A stretch of 64,000 nt of DNA from Acidobacteriota bacterium (GCA_038040445.1 JBBPIG010000002.1:321847-385846); one strand, 5' to 3'; shown: positions 17,277 through 27,147, counted from the first letter of the stretch. Numbers and translations: made by a program. Notes: generated from the letters alone by a model not told the origin.

Positions 17277-18614
17277 TCAAACTGGCGGATAAGATTTCTC
17301 CGTCCCTGGCTCGACTTCAAGCGAGGGATGAACGCGAGCCTTCTCATCGCCTCGATCAAGCCATCTCTGCAGCATCAACCATCCGATGCCGGGAACCGCG
17401 AAGGCTAAACCAAGAACGGTCGCCATTCGCCGCGCCCCAAGTCCCGGGTAGTCCACCCCTAGCCCCGTCACATAAGTCGAGACCGACATCGTTAGAGTCA
17501 ACAGCGCCATCTCGAGAGCGAACACTCGGCCAAGGAATCTGTCCGGCACCGTCATCTGCAAAAGCGTAGTGGAAAAAACCCATTGAATGCTGCCACCTGA
17601 GTGCGCGCCCAGCACACAGATCAATGCAACAGCCATCACCGGCGAATGCGCGAACAGAAGATAGAACGCAGCCGAGACGAAGAACGCGATTGAGATCGCC
17701 TTTCGCATCGTGCGCGGCTCACCGCTGGTGATGACCCCTGCGATCATCGGCCCGATCAGTGCGCCGAGCCCTCGAGCCGCGTACATCAGCCCTATCGAGG
17801 CGGCGCCGTCGCGGCCAATCGGGAATATCTGCTTGCCATAGATCGTCAGCAGCAGCAGCACCCCGCCGCCCAGACCCCAGCCGCTCTTTACCAATAGAAG
17901 AGCCATCACTCGAGGGTTCGTTTTTAAGTACCGCCCGCCTTCGATGAGGTCGGTCACGCCTATCGCGTCGGCCAACGACAGATGCTGAGCCCGCTCGGGC
18001 CTCTCGGCCGTTAAGCGCGCGCGCAACGCCCAGATGTATCCGGCGGACACGAAGAACGAAAGAGCATCGACAATGAAAGCGGTGTTGCGCCCGAAGGCAT
18101 CGGTCACCACTCCGCCCAGCGCTGCGCCGAGGGCCAGTGTCACTGACCACGACGCAGCCGATAACGCATTTGCTGGAATCAGCTCTTCTTTCGAGACAAT
18201 ATTCGGGATAGCCGCGGACTTCGCCGGCTCGAAGAAAGTGGACACAGCTATTTCCATCGCCGCAAGCACGTAAACGATCCATACATGCTCGGGACGTTGC
18301 ACAAGCAAGAAGCCCAGCACCAGAAACCCGCGAACGATGTCGGATACGATCATCACCGTCTTGCGGTTGAATCGATCGGCGACCACGCCCGCGAGCGGTC
18401 CGACAAAGAAAGAAGGCAGCAGCTTGATGATTAGGATGTAGCCGACCGCTTCGCCTGATCCGGTCAGACTGAGCAGAAGAGTAAACAGCGCGACTGAGTT
18501 GAACCAGTCTCCGGTTTGCGAGACCAACTGGCCGATGAACAGATTGCGGAAGTCGCGATTGCCGCGGAGGAGTTCGATGTAGCCCACGGCTCGCCCCGGC
18601 GGGTTCTCGCTCAT
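17277..18614 (-). CDS. Major facilitator superfamily transporter (MFS_3/EntS-like)
   Basis: 445 residues with about twelve membrane segments. RNLFIGQLVSQTGDWFNSVALFTLLLSLTG at the N-terminus, GVVADRFNRKTVMIVSDIVRG (the MFS loop 2-3 motif) and EPAKSAAIPNIVSKEELIPANAL are typical of the macrolide/siderophore exporter subgroup. Secondary active transporter in the inner membrane; substrate unknown. It follows the lipoxygenase-like gene on the same strand, with a foldback element in the gap. Confidence 0.9.
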   Translation of the reverse strand: MSENPPGRAVGYIELLRGNRDFRNLFIGQLVSQTGDWFNSVALFTLLLSLTGSGEAVGYILIIKLLPSFFVGPLAGVVADRFNRKTVMIVSDIVRGFLVLGFLLVQRPEHVWIVYVLAAMEIAVSTFFEPAKSAAIPNIVSKEELIPANALSAASWSVTLALGAALGGVVTDAFGRNTAFIVDALSFFVSAGYIWALRARLTAERPERAQHLSLADAIGVTDLIEGGRYLKTNPRVMALLLVKSGWGLGGGVLLLLTIYGKQIFPIGRDGAASIGLMYAARGLGALIGPMIAGVITSGEPRTMRKAISIAFFVSAAFYLLFAHSPVMAVALICVLGAHSGGSIQWVFSTTLLQMTVPDRFLGRVFALEMALLTLTMSVSTYVTGLGVDYPGLGARRMATVLGLAFAVPGIGWLMLQRWLDRGDEKARVHPSLEVEPGTEKSYPPV

Positions 18615-18670
18615 TCGAGCATTGTAGTGACGAGGAGAGAGGCTTTCAACGAAAGGCTTTGCACCCGAAC

Positions 18671-18764
18671 AATGTTCGTAGTTCGGCCTTCAGGCGGAAG
18701 TTCGTAGGCTGGCTCTCTCGCAATGCCGTACAAACTTCCGCCTGAAGGCCGAACTACAAACATT
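18671..18764. repeat. Foldback element with 36-nt arms
   Basis: Arms 18671-18706 and 18729-18764 are complementary at 34 of 36 positions; both differences are C/T, keeping G-U pairing in RNA. Loop 22 nt. The core reads GGCCTTCAGGCGGAAGTT. It lies between the lipoxygenase-like stop and the MFS start. Confidence 0.92.
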
Positions 18765-18774
18765 GCTTGACCGA

Positions 18775-20283
18775 TCAAGCGTTGATATTGGCCTCGAGGA
18801 TCTCCGGATAAATCTTCCAGTGCGCAAAAGGCTCCTGCTCCAGCTTAGCCTGCAGACCGCGCAGCTCGCTCAGGAAAGTCCGAAAGGCAGCAGCTCCCTG
18901 CTCGTCAATTGCCAGGTACGAAAAGTCCTGCAAAAGCTGAGCGCGGCTCACGTTAAGATTGAAGTTGGCGTTGACCAGGCGCTGGTACACATCGAGCGGC
19001 TCGCGCTGACCGTTCTTGTAGACGCGCGCCGGCTGGATGTGAGTCCACACCTGATAATTCCAGAGCCCAGTGCCTAGAATCTCATGCTCGACTGATGCAA
19101 GGTAGATGAACGCCGCAATCAACCGGGCGGCGCTTTCGATCGTGATTGGGCTCCCGAGCAGCTTTTGGACGCCGCCGGGTATCATTCGCTGAAGTTCGTC
19201 GATCCATGATTGGAAGCTTGCGTCGGCGCGTAGTTGTTGGTCAGAGGAATAGTACAGGTGCAGGTACGCCAGGGCATGCGCGTGCATAACGTCGAAAAGG
19301 GCCTGGCGGTTGGCCAGGGCTGGTGTTTCAAAACCTGCGTGCTTGATGCCGCGCCGTTGGGCGTCTAGCGTGGGATCCAGAGTGGTGATGTCATATTCGT
19401 TGTACGTTTCCTCGAACAGCTTGCACATACCCTGGTGGGTGAAGCTGAAAATCGTCTCGAAGTCACCGCCTTTGACCATCTGGCCTTTCGTTACGAGCTC
19501 GTTGCTGTACTGCGTTCCAAATATGTGCGGCCACAGCAGGCGTCTCACCGGATGATTTGCGGGCAGGCTGTTACGCGTCGCCATCGCCAGAGGCGCGCCG
19601 GAAGCGAGATGGACCCAATTGAAGTGGCGTACTAACGAGACATGCGTCGTAGCCGCACACAGCGCTATCTTCTCGGCCATCTCCCAGTTCGCATCGCCCG
19701 GTTTGCAGGCGCCCAACTCGCACTCGATCTGCGCCGCCTCAAGCCGCCGCGCCGGCTCGTCGACGCGGAATCTCACTCGAACGCCGAGCGAGCGCAGACC
19801 TTCGTGGTGCTCGTAGCGCTCGAGTTTCCGAAAATCCCATTGGTAACCGCCTTCGGGCGCTTTCTCAACGAAGCAAGCATAGGGACCTGCAACCGCTAAG
19901 TGCCCGAGGTCGGCTCGATTCTTATACTCATCTGGCAACACCGGCACAGGGAACAAGTCTCGGTGTGCGCTGGAGTACGCCTCATCAATCGCCTTTTGGG
20001 GATCGGCGTCAATCGGGGGCAGTCCGTCCTCCATTGGAGAAAGCACACCGTACATCGCCACCTGAAACTCATAGAACGCGTGCTTAAGCCTTTCGGCCTC
20101 ATCGGCGGGCACGTGATCGGCGACCAGAATATTGGGAATGGGGATACCGGAGAATTGGCTCGCAAGGCTTACAGGCTTCAATTTGCGTTTATCGTCGCCC
20201 GGAATAGGGATCACCGCCGGTTTGTTGCGGCTAAACTTCGCCATAGCGATCCTGTTCCAGAATCGTTTCCTGAGTGCCCACAT
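18775..20283 (-). CDS. Lipoxygenase-like protein with altered iron-site residues
   Basis: 502 residues, the size of a lipoxygenase catalytic domain without the eukaryotic PLAT domain. The signature helix is present: HVSLVRHFNWVHLASG with H220-x4-H225, followed by NHPVRRLLWPH. A third His (H399 in VEHEILG) matches the second iron helix, but the usual Asn four residues on is Gly, and the chain ends in Ala instead of the C-terminal Ile whose carboxylate binds iron. Lipoxygenases dioxygenate polyunsaturated fatty acids. Either iron is held by three His plus water, or activity has changed. Starts at the ATG behind GGGAGGATAGG; an internal ATG at codon 14 lacks a ribosome site. Confidence 0.75.
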   Translation of the reverse strand: MWALRKRFWNRIAMAKFSRNKPAVIPIPGDDKRKLKPVSLASQFSGIPIPNILVADHVPADEAERLKHAFYEFQVAMYGVLSPMEDGLPPIDADPQKAIDEAYSSAHRDLFPVPVLPDEYKNRADLGHLAVAGPYACFVEKAPEGGYQWDFRKLERYEHHEGLRSLGVRVRFRVDEPARRLEAAQIECELGACKPGDANWEMAEKIALCAATTHVSLVRHFNWVHLASGAPLAMATRNSLPANHPVRRLLWPHIFGTQYSNELVTKGQMVKGGDFETIFSFTHQGMCKLFEETYNEYDITTLDPTLDAQRRGIKHAGFETPALANRQALFDVMHAHALAYLHLYYSSDQQLRADASFQSWIDELQRMIPGGVQKLLGSPITIESAARLIAAFIYLASVEHEILGTGLWNYQVWTHIQPARVYKNGQREPLDVYQRLVNANFNLNVSRAQLLQDFSYLAIDEQGAAAFRTFLSELRGLQAKLEQEPFAHWKIYPEILEANINA

Positions 20284-20656
20284 AAGCGCCTATCCTCCCT
20301 CAATCTTATTGTGGCAACGGTGGTGCTCTGATTCACAGGCCTGCTTCAGCCCTTCACTCTGGACCAGAGCGCAAAGGCATTTATTACATTGCGCAGCGTC
20401 GGGGATAATACCATGGTAACGCTCGGTAAAACCGTCGCCATTTGTGACTGCGGGGTGGTCGTGGTTTCCCCCTATGACGGCAGACGCCAGAACTCCCTCA
20501 ATCATCCAAATTCTCTCTGGACTATCGGTGCGGACCCTCAGCCCCGGCCGGCCTGTATGGGGTGCTGTTTGTCCGCGTATTCTGCTGCGTTGCGCGATAG
20601 TAGTTTAGAGGGCCGCTCAGTTTTTGCGTTTGCGTCGCTTCCTCTTACCGGGTTTC
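20284..20656. other. Intergenic region, no gene supported
   Basis: About 370 bp between the lipoxygenase-like gene and the ABC permease. A 71-codon leftward frame (20290-20505) with several Cys ends just before the lipoxygenase ribosome site, but it has no recognisable domain and no clear ribosome site. I see no strong hairpin. Confidence 0.5.
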
Positions 20657-23131
20657 CTATTCACATCGCAGCGCGATCATCGGATCAATCTTCGTAGCCC
20701 GGCGGGCTGGCACTAAGCAGGCTACCAGAGCCACTCCTATGAGCGCAGCGCTTGAAACTGCAAACGTAACGGGATCGGTTGCGCTCACTCCGTACAGCAA
20801 CGAAGACATGAGCCGGGTCAATGCGAACGCAGCCGCAAGTCCCACAGCCACTCCAGTCAACGCTAGCAAAAGTCCCTGCCTCAAGATCATCCGCACCACA
20901 ATGCCGGCGTCGGCTCCAAGCGCCATGCGGATTCCAATCTCGCGAGTTCGTTGCGCCACCGAGTGCGCGATCACGCCGTAAATGCCAATCGCCGCCAGTC
21001 CGAGCGCCAACAACCCGAAGATGCCTATCAGCCCGGCGGCTGTGCGTTGCTGCCACAGAGTGCTTTCGATCTGCTGGGTCATGGTTTTCACGGCATACAG
21101 CGTCAAGTCTCTATCGAGCGCATCGACCTCACCGCGAATCGCCGGAATAAGCGCGTTTGGATCGCCGCTGGTGCGCGCCACAAGCGTCGCCCTCCCGTCG
21201 TAACATTGCAGCTCCGGAAGGTAGAGCAGCATAGGCATATCGGCCAGCAGAGAACGATGCTTGGTGTCACGGGCGACTCCAATGATCTCGACGGGAAGAC
21301 GAGACGCATCGTTCCAAAACGGCACTGAGAGCCGCTTTCCAATCGCGCTCTCCTCGGGCCAGAGCTTCCTGGCGAGCTGTTCATTTATGATGGCGACTGG
21401 TGTGGCGCCGACTCTGTCCTGGTAGGTGAACTCACGTCCTTGTAAGAGCGGGATGCCCAGCGTCTGAAAGTAGCGCGGCGCGATTCGGTTCGCATCCACT
21501 CTCACGCCGAGATCGTCTCGAGCGCGCAATAGCTCTAGAGGCGGCTGCTCACCGACGTGAAACACCGACAACCTGTCGCTCCAGTCATTGGGTGGAACCG
21601 TCTTCGCGAGGCTGGAGGAAATCACGCCCGGGAGTGCATCGACCCGTTTGATCAGTTCTTCGTAGAACGTTCTACCTTGCGATTCAGTATAGCCGCGAAT
21701 TGTGAGGTCCATCGACATCAGCGCCATATTCTCGCTGTCGAAGCCTCGATCCATCGTCACCGCCTTCCGCATCGTTCGCGCGGCGAGACCCGCGCCAATG
21801 AGCAACACCAGCGAGAGCGCGACTTGTGCGACGACGAGATACCCTCGCAGACGCGACTTGCGGTGTCCGGAACTTGGCGCTCCATCCTTGAGCGATGTCA
21901 CCAGATCAACCTTTGAGGCTTGCCACGCCGGCGCGAGAGCAAATACAACCGCAGTCAATATCGAAAGCGCCGCAGTGAAGGCGAGGACCCGGCCGTCTGG
22001 GGTGATATCGACGCCGCGCAGCCCGTAAGCAGGTTGCTGAAAGGCGAGAATCAGCTCGACGGACCACGGAGCCAGTAGCAACCCCAAAGCTCCGGCAATC
22101 AACGAGAGCATCAGGCCTTCGGTCAGCAACTGTCGGACGAGACGGCCCCGAGTGGCTCCCAGAGCCAGCTTCACGGCAATCTCCCTCTTGCGCGACGTCG
22201 CCCGAAGCAGAAGAAGATTCGCGACGTTGCTGCAAGCTATCAGTAGCAGCAGCAGCACTGCCGCAAGCAAGAGCGCCAGAAAGTTGCGGAGGCTTACCCG
22301 GTCATCGGAATCCAGTCCGACCCCTGCCAGAACTGAGACGCTCCTGCCTGCGTCGGTGTCGGGATAACTCTGCTCGAGCCCGCGAGCGATCGCCGACAAT
22401 TCCGCTTGAGCCTGTTCCACCGCGACCCCTGGTTTGAGCCGGCCGAACAAGCCGAGCCACCCAGCGGATCGATCGTTGAACCAGTGGCGCCCCATCGTTC
22501 TCGGCATCGCCTGAACTTGCATCTTGATCGGAATCCAAACGTCGTAGGATCCCCCGGTTTCTGTTCCGCTAAAGTTCTTTCCGGCAACGCCGACAATCGT
22601 GAACTCGGTGTCGTTCAGCTTCACGCTGCGGCCCTCGACGTCCGGGTCGCCGCCGAATGCTCGACGCCATAGACCGTAGCTCAGCACGGCTACCGGGTGT
22701 GCGCCGGGCTGGTCATCGTCATCGGGTGAAATCAGACGTCCTAATGCGGGCGTCACTCCAAGGACCGAAAAGTAGTTGCCGCTGACAAGGTCGCCTCTCA
22801 GCCGCTCGGCCACGCCGTTGTTGAAACTGAGCGGCGTCCCGCAATGCGCCGCCAGCCCGGCAAAAGAGCTGTTGTGGTCGCGGTAGTCCACGTAGTCCGG
22901 ATAGCCAAAGCTGTATTGCACCTTTCCGTTTTGCGTGCGCTCGAGCGTGACGAGTTGATCGGGTCCCTGGACGCCGGGCAAAGGACGGAGCAAAACCCCA
23001 TTGACCAAGCTGAACATGGCGGTGTTGGCTCCGATGCCAAGCGCGAGAGCGATGATCGCGGTCGCGGTGACGCCAGGAGACTTGGTAAGGAGCCGAGCCG
23101 CGTAACGCAAGTCTTGCCAGAAGCCTTCCAT
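20657..23131 (-). CDS. FtsX/MacB-type ABC transporter permease (acidobacterial duplicated orphan permease type)
   Basis: 824 residues behind GAGGGAC. N-terminal DLRYAARLLTKSPGVTATAIIALALGIGANTAMFSLVNGVLLRPLP is the hallmark of the duplicated orphan permeases abundant in Acidobacteria. The layout is TM1, a MacB-type periplasmic domain, an FtsX helix bundle (~res 280-400), then a second periplasmic domain and FtsX bundle (REIGIRMALGAD near residue 740). No ATPase gene is adjacent, as usual for the group. Probably a mechanotransmission or export component in the inner membrane; substrate unknown. Confidence 0.93.
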   Translation of the reverse strand: MEGFWQDLRYAARLLTKSPGVTATAIIALALGIGANTAMFSLVNGVLLRPLPGVQGPDQLVTLERTQNGKVQYSFGYPDYVDYRDHNSSFAGLAAHCGTPLSFNNGVAERLRGDLVSGNYFSVLGVTPALGRLISPDDDDQPGAHPVAVLSYGLWRRAFGGDPDVEGRSVKLNDTEFTIVGVAGKNFSGTETGGSYDVWIPIKMQVQAMPRTMGRHWFNDRSAGWLGLFGRLKPGVAVEQAQAELSAIARGLEQSYPDTDAGRSVSVLAGVGLDSDDRVSLRNFLALLLAAVLLLLLIACSNVANLLLLRATSRKREIAVKLALGATRGRLVRQLLTEGLMLSLIAGALGLLLAPWSVELILAFQQPAYGLRGVDITPDGRVLAFTAALSILTAVVFALAPAWQASKVDLVTSLKDGAPSSGHRKSRLRGYLVVAQVALSLVLLIGAGLAARTMRKAVTMDRGFDSENMALMSMDLTIRGYTESQGRTFYEELIKRVDALPGVISSSLAKTVPPNDWSDRLSVFHVGEQPPLELLRARDDLGVRVDANRIAPRYFQTLGIPLLQGREFTYQDRVGATPVAIINEQLARKLWPEESAIGKRLSVPFWNDASRLPVEIIGVARDTKHRSLLADMPMLLYLPELQCYDGRATLVARTSGDPNALIPAIRGEVDALDRDLTLYAVKTMTQQIESTLWQQRTAAGLIGIFGLLALGLAAIGIYGVIAHSVAQRTREIGIRMALGADAGIVVRMILRQGLLLALTGVAVGLAAAFALTRLMSSLLYGVSATDPVTFAVSSAALIGVALVACLVPARRATKIDPMIALRCE

Positions 23132-23363
23132 AGTTGTCCCTCACGTCAATGAACGTTCCGTGCAACCTTAACCCGTTAGACGGATGAATCGGCTGTTTTC
23201 TTCCAAGAGTCTGCCGTCGTTTAGCACACTCTGAACCGCCGACGCATGTCTCTACTCTTTCAAACAGTTCCGTCGAGAGCAAGCCTGGCGTGGGTTAAGA
23301 GCGCTGACCGAGTTATGGTATAAGAGAGTCTCAGCAGAAAGGCTCAGCTAATAAGGTGGGGTA

Positions 23364-24269
23364 ATGCACATCGAGTCTCTGAAAGTCTTTTGCGATCTCA
23401 TTGACACGCGGAGCTTCTCGAAGGCGGCGACCAAAAACTTCATCTCGCAATCAGCGGTGAGTCAGCAGATCCGCGCCTTAGAAGAGAAATTCAACCGCAG
23501 GCTGGTAGAGCGAAGCCGCGGGGGCAGCCTGGTGCCGACCGACGCAGGAATGACGTTTTATCAGGGTTGTCGCGAAATCATGGATCGCTTTAATAGCCTC
23601 ACCGAGGAGATGAAAGGGTTGGGCAACATCGTCAGCGGCCAGGTGCGGGTTGCGACGATCTATTCCGTGGGCATTCACGAGCTGTCGCCCGTGCTTAAGC
23701 GCTTCATCAAGTCGTTTCCGCAAGTCAACGTTCACATCGAGTACAGCCGCCCCAACAAGGTGTACGACGATGTCATCAATCACGTGATCGACATTGGGAT
23801 CGTGGCTTATCCGACGCCTCGGCCTCAGATCGAAATAATACCGTTTGGAAATGATCCGCTTGTTCTGGTGTGCAGCCCCGAACACGAGCTTGCAGCAAAA
23901 AAACGACTCGATATCGCCAGTCTTGATGGGCAGCGGTTCATCGGGTTCGAGCGTGACATTCCAACCCGTAAAGCGGTCGACAAAATTCTGCGAGACCGCG
24001 GCGTCAGTGTGCAGTATGTGATGGAACTCGACAACATCGAGACCGTCAAGCAATCGGTCGAAGCCGACCTGGGGGTGACCATCGTCCCGCGAGCTACGAT
24101 TCAAAACGAAGTGCGAGCCGGCACGTTGCGCGCCGTGAATTTTACGGAGAGTTTCGCGCGGCCGATTGGGATCATCCATCGCAAAGGGAAGATACTCAGC
24201 GCGGCCGCTCGCAAGTTTATTGAGATGTTGACTGAAGGACAGGCAGTCGCCAAGGACTCGCTCTCGTAG
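23364..24269 (+). CDS. LysR family transcriptional regulator
   Basis: 301 residues. Winged HTH at the N-terminus (FCDLIDTRSFSKAATKNF, then SQSAVSQQIRALEEKF), followed by a two-lobed periplasmic-binding-like effector domain (~res 90-295) with SGQVRVATIYSVGIHEL at its start. The overall pattern is close to CysB/CbbR-type regulators. Divergent from the ABC permease with a 230-bp gap, where it may bind, but no inverted T-N11-A site is obvious. Effector unknown. Confidence 0.93.
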   Translation: MHIESLKVFCDLIDTRSFSKAATKNFISQSAVSQQIRALEEKFNRRLVERSRGGSLVPTDAGMTFYQGCREIMDRFNSLTEEMKGLGNIVSGQVRVATIYSVGIHELSPVLKRFIKSFPQVNVHIEYSRPNKVYDDVINHVIDIGIVAYPTPRPQIEIIPFGNDPLVLVCSPEHELAAKKRLDIASLDGQRFIGFERDIPTRKAVDKILRDRGVSVQYVMELDNIETVKQSVEADLGVTIVPRATIQNEVRAGTLRAVNFTESFARPIGIIHRKGKILSAAARKFIEMLTEGQAVAKDSLS

Positions 24270-24389
24270 TAACGAATCTATTCGTTTCGTCTCGATCAAG
24301 CGAATGAATTCGCCACTGCGAGCTTGAATTGGTTGATCGCTGCTTTGACAAGCCCGCAAGCGCGCGGCTATCATACAGCTTCGTCATTA

Positions 24390-24466
<77 letters not shown>

Positions 24467-24482
24467 TTGCTTCAAGTGAATT

Positions 24483-24517
24483 AGCGAGAGCAGAATTCGG
24501 CTCTCGCTTTTTCTTTT
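24483..24517 (+). terminator. Rho-independent terminator after tRNA-Pro
   Basis: AGCGAGAGC and GCTCTCGCT form a 9-bp stem with an 8-nt loop, followed directly by TTTTCTTTT. It starts 16 nt after the tRNA CCA end. Confidence 0.88.
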
Positions 24518-24601
24518 GAGGGAAGCTGAAGACCAGGGCGTTGGCACTCGCGGTGTCCTGGCCGGGTGCGAATCGGCGTGAACGACTCCACGCCCAATGA
24601 A

Positions 24602-24632
24602 AGAGGGGCGAGGTTGGCCCTCGCCCCTTTGA
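24602..24632 (-). terminator. Hairpin downstream of the repeat-rich secreted protein gene
   Basis: GGGGCGAGG/CCTCGCCCC stem extended by weaker pairs, loop of five nt, about 20 nt beyond the stop codon of the leftward gene. The following T-run on that strand is only moderate (TCTTTCATT). Confidence 0.65.
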
Positions 24633-24653
24633 TTTTCATTCTAACGCTCCGGA

Positions 24654-26369
24654 CTACTTCTTTTCGCCCTTCGAAGTAGAGAGCATAGCCTCGACGCGAG
24701 CCAGTCGCTCGGCAAGTTCTGCGTTCTGTCGCTCGAGCTTCACCATCTCCGCGTTCTTCTGGGTGATCCTATCGCTGAGCGTCGTGATGTAGATGTGGGC
24801 TTTTTCGATCTCTTCCAGCATCCCACGCATTCGCGCGCCGATCTCGACGACCTCTCGACCGTGCTCATCAACCTTCCTGCCGCCCACGGCGGGCAGGTGT
24901 TTGTTTGTCCACATGAAGTCGGCGTGCTCTTCGATGGATTCGAGGTTGTAGGTCGGCTCGAAGACATAGTCTGCGAAAAGCTGAATGCCTCGCTGGAAAA
25001 TTGTGCCGTTCACATCCAGCTTTCCGGCCGGAGTCGTCGTCCCGATACCGACGTTGCCGGCGTTCTGAACGGTTACGACGTCACCGTTCACGGTGTTGAA
25101 CAAACGCATGTCGTCTCCGGTGGGGTTATACCAGATTTGGTTCGCTCCGCTGCCGTCCCGGGGCGCTGCTAGAAACCCGCCGTTCGCTCCCGAAGCTCGA
25201 ACTGGCCCCACGACGTCAAGTTTATCGGCCGGCGATGCCGTCCCGACCCCAACGTTGCCGCTGGCTGATATATCGATGCTGCTCGTTGGCGCTCCGGGAC
25301 GGATTCTGAAGGGCAGCCGGCTGCCGCCGGTGACATCGCGCACAAAGAAGTTGGCTTCATTGCCGGCAATGTCCCAGGTCTGGGCCGTGAATCCGCTCGC
25401 GGCGGTCTGCTCCAGCCGGTGTGCCGGCGTGTCGCCTGTAGCGATGTGCAGATCCAACACCGGAGTCGCAGTGCGCAGCCCTACTCGGCCGGTGCTACTC
25501 ACCTTAAGCGAGTTGGCCGGCGCACCCGCGTCGACTTCAAACACAATGGTCCCAGCCTCCGAATTGCCGGCAGCGCCCTGGTCTACGAACCCCAAGAAAC
25601 TTGCGCCACCCGCCGCTGAACTGTTCGCCCTTATCTGCCAGTTGTTAGTTGGGAAGCCGGCGCCACTCGTGTCGTCGAACTGGATCCGCGTGTTGTTCTC
25701 TTTCAGCCTGATCGTGTCGAAGCCGAAGTTTTCATTGTTGACGCAATCCAGCCCAATGCAGGCGCTGCCCTGGATGATCACATCGTCCGGAGTCACCACA
25801 TCCTGTATTACGACGGTGCCGCTACCCTTCTTCTTGCTCTGAACCTCGTTGGCGGCTCCACTTGAGTTCTGCTTCGGCTCTCGCGGTTCCTCGCCATCTT
25901 CAGGAGATCCCGTAAGAACCGCGCCTTTCTCTATTAAAAAGGAGCCAGATTGAACCGGGACGCTGGCCGGCAATTTGCCGCTCTTTTGCAACTCTTGAAT
26001 GACCTCCGCGGTGTTGCCCTTCTCCCTTGAAGCCGCCAGAGCCTTCCTCACTTCGCGGCTCAGGTTCGGGATCACGCGCAATTCGTAGGAGTAGGAACCG
26101 TCGGGCAGGTTGAAGCCTTTGTCATCGGTGAGCTTAAACGAAGGAATAGCGTCTGCCTCGAACTCCTTCCTGAATACTTCGCCGCTGGGCGCCGACACGG
26201 TCAGGACGATGCGGCCGTATTCAACCTGCGGCTGCCATCTCACTTCCGTTCGGTCAGCAGCAACAGCCGCAACGGAATCAACTCTTGAGGATTGACCCAG
26301 GGCCGCAACGCTGGCGCACATAGCAAACACTAGATAGGTGAAAAAACGCACTGTCTTCTGGTTTTTCAT
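24654..26369 (-). CDS. Secreted surface protein with GIGTxxPAxKLDV repeats and C-terminal coiled coil
   Basis: 571 residues behind a strong GGAGGA site; signal peptide ends near LGQS. An N-terminal beta-sandwich-like region carries FKLTDDKGFNLPDGSYSYEL. The middle has repeats of the type VGVGTASPADKLDV and VGIGTTTPAGKLDVNG, as in phage-tail-like and Bacteroidetes/Acidobacteria surface proteins. The C-terminal ~45 residues (ITTLSDRITQKNAEM..QNAELAERLARVEAML) form a heptad coiled coil, so a trimeric or dimeric fibre is likely. The segment FEPTYNLESIEEH resembles regions before intramolecular chaperone tails, but no S74 catalytic motif is visible. Role presumably adhesive; not certain. Confidence 0.75.
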   Translation of the reverse strand: MKNQKTVRFFTYLVFAMCASVAALGQSSRVDSVAAVAADRTEVRWQPQVEYGRIVLTVSAPSGEVFRKEFEADAIPSFKLTDDKGFNLPDGSYSYELRVIPNLSREVRKALAASREKGNTAEVIQELQKSGKLPASVPVQSGSFLIEKGAVLTGSPEDGEEPREPKQNSSGAANEVQSKKKGSGTVVIQDVVTPDDVIIQGSACIGLDCVNNENFGFDTIRLKENNTRIQFDDTSGAGFPTNNWQIRANSSAAGGASFLGFVDQGAAGNSEAGTIVFEVDAGAPANSLKVSSTGRVGLRTATPVLDLHIATGDTPAHRLEQTAASGFTAQTWDIAGNEANFFVRDVTGGSRLPFRIRPGAPTSSIDISASGNVGVGTASPADKLDVVGPVRASGANGGFLAAPRDGSGANQIWYNPTGDDMRLFNTVNGDVVTVQNAGNVGIGTTTPAGKLDVNGTIFQRGIQLFADYVFEPTYNLESIEEHADFMWTNKHLPAVGGRKVDEHGREVVEIGARMRGMLEEIEKAHIYITTLSDRITQKNAEMVKLERQNAELAERLARVEAMLSTSKGEKK

Positions 26370-26850
26370 TGTCGTTCCTCCTAGGCGGTTGTGACGTTAA
26401 CGGAAACCAATTCCGATCGGGACATCACGCCGAAAATCCGGCGCGATGTGACGTTCTGCACAGTTCTGATACTTGGCGGCCCCGATCATTTCAAAGCCGG
26501 ATTGCTCTGTCAAGGTGATTCTTGCCGCCAAAGGGAAGCGCCGCCCGGCACTCGCGTTGAAAACCGATGTCCCATCAGCCCCGTGTGTTCTTTGTTCCCT
26601 GATCCGTCCGAAAGAGCGGTAGTCAGTTTCCAGAAGACTCACAGCCCGTTTGCCCGCCCCTAACCTCGGCTTCGGGTGACAACACGACTGGACGGATGAT
26701 ATAAGAAACGCGAAGACGATCGGCAAAACCAAATCGTCTTTTTCGAGCGGCAAGGCTATCGCGGACTTCTTCGGCTACAAACTCCTGGGACGAGACTCGT
26801 GAGCTAAGGCAGATCCAAATCGATTCCGCGGAAGCTTGCGAGGCTTGCGT
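26370..26850. other. Intergenic region with a short palindrome
   Basis: 480 bp between divergent genes. It contains an 11-bp inverted repeat (26422-26432 and 26439-26449, one mismatch, 6-nt spacer) about 55-80 bp upstream of the secreted-protein start, a possible operator. A 118-codon leftward frame covers the same stretch but shows no domain, signal peptide or ribosome site. Confidence 0.4.
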
Positions 26851-27126
26851 ATGACCGTAGCTCGGCGATTCATAGTCAGAGGACGAGTTCAGGGGGTTGG
26901 CTTCCGGTATTTCGCGATTCGAGCTGCTCGACAAGCGGGTGTCGACGGCGCCGTTCGAAACCTCGCAGATGGAACCGTCGAGGCAATCGCGGAAGGCCCG
27001 GCCGAGGCGATCGCCGAGTTCCGCGCGGCGCTTGAACAGGGACCGTCCTACGGTCACGTCACTCAGGTCGACGAGACACGGACGCAGCCGACCGGGCGCT
27101 ACACGGGATTCGATGTTGTATCTTGA
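26851..27126 (+). CDS. acyP: Acylphosphatase
   Basis: 91 residues, standard for the family. RGRVQGVGFRYF contains the phosphate-binding loop and catalytic Arg; VRNLADGTVEAIAEG contains the catalytic Asn. Hydrolyses acyl phosphates in the cytosol. An in-frame TTG five codons upstream is possible, but the ATG gives the normal N-terminus. It is followed 21 bp later by apt. Confidence 0.95.
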   Translation: MTVARRFIVRGRVQGVGFRYFAIRAARQAGVDGAVRNLADGTVEAIAEGPAEAIAEFRAALEQGPSYGHVTQVDETRTQPTGRYTGFDVVS

Positions 27127-27147
27127 TGAATAAACGAGGAGACATTA

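Noticed and set aside
20290-20505. 71-codon leftward frame with several Cys just before the lipoxygenase-like gene
   Set aside because: No domain, no ribosome site, ends in the ribosome site of the next gene.
24654-26369. Peptidase S74 (intramolecular chaperone) tail
   Set aside because: The coiled coil is present but the catalytic Ser-Lys region of S74 is not visible.
26397-26753. 118-codon leftward frame upstream of the fibre-like protein
   Set aside because: No signal peptide, no ribosome site and no recognisable motif; occupies the likely promoter.
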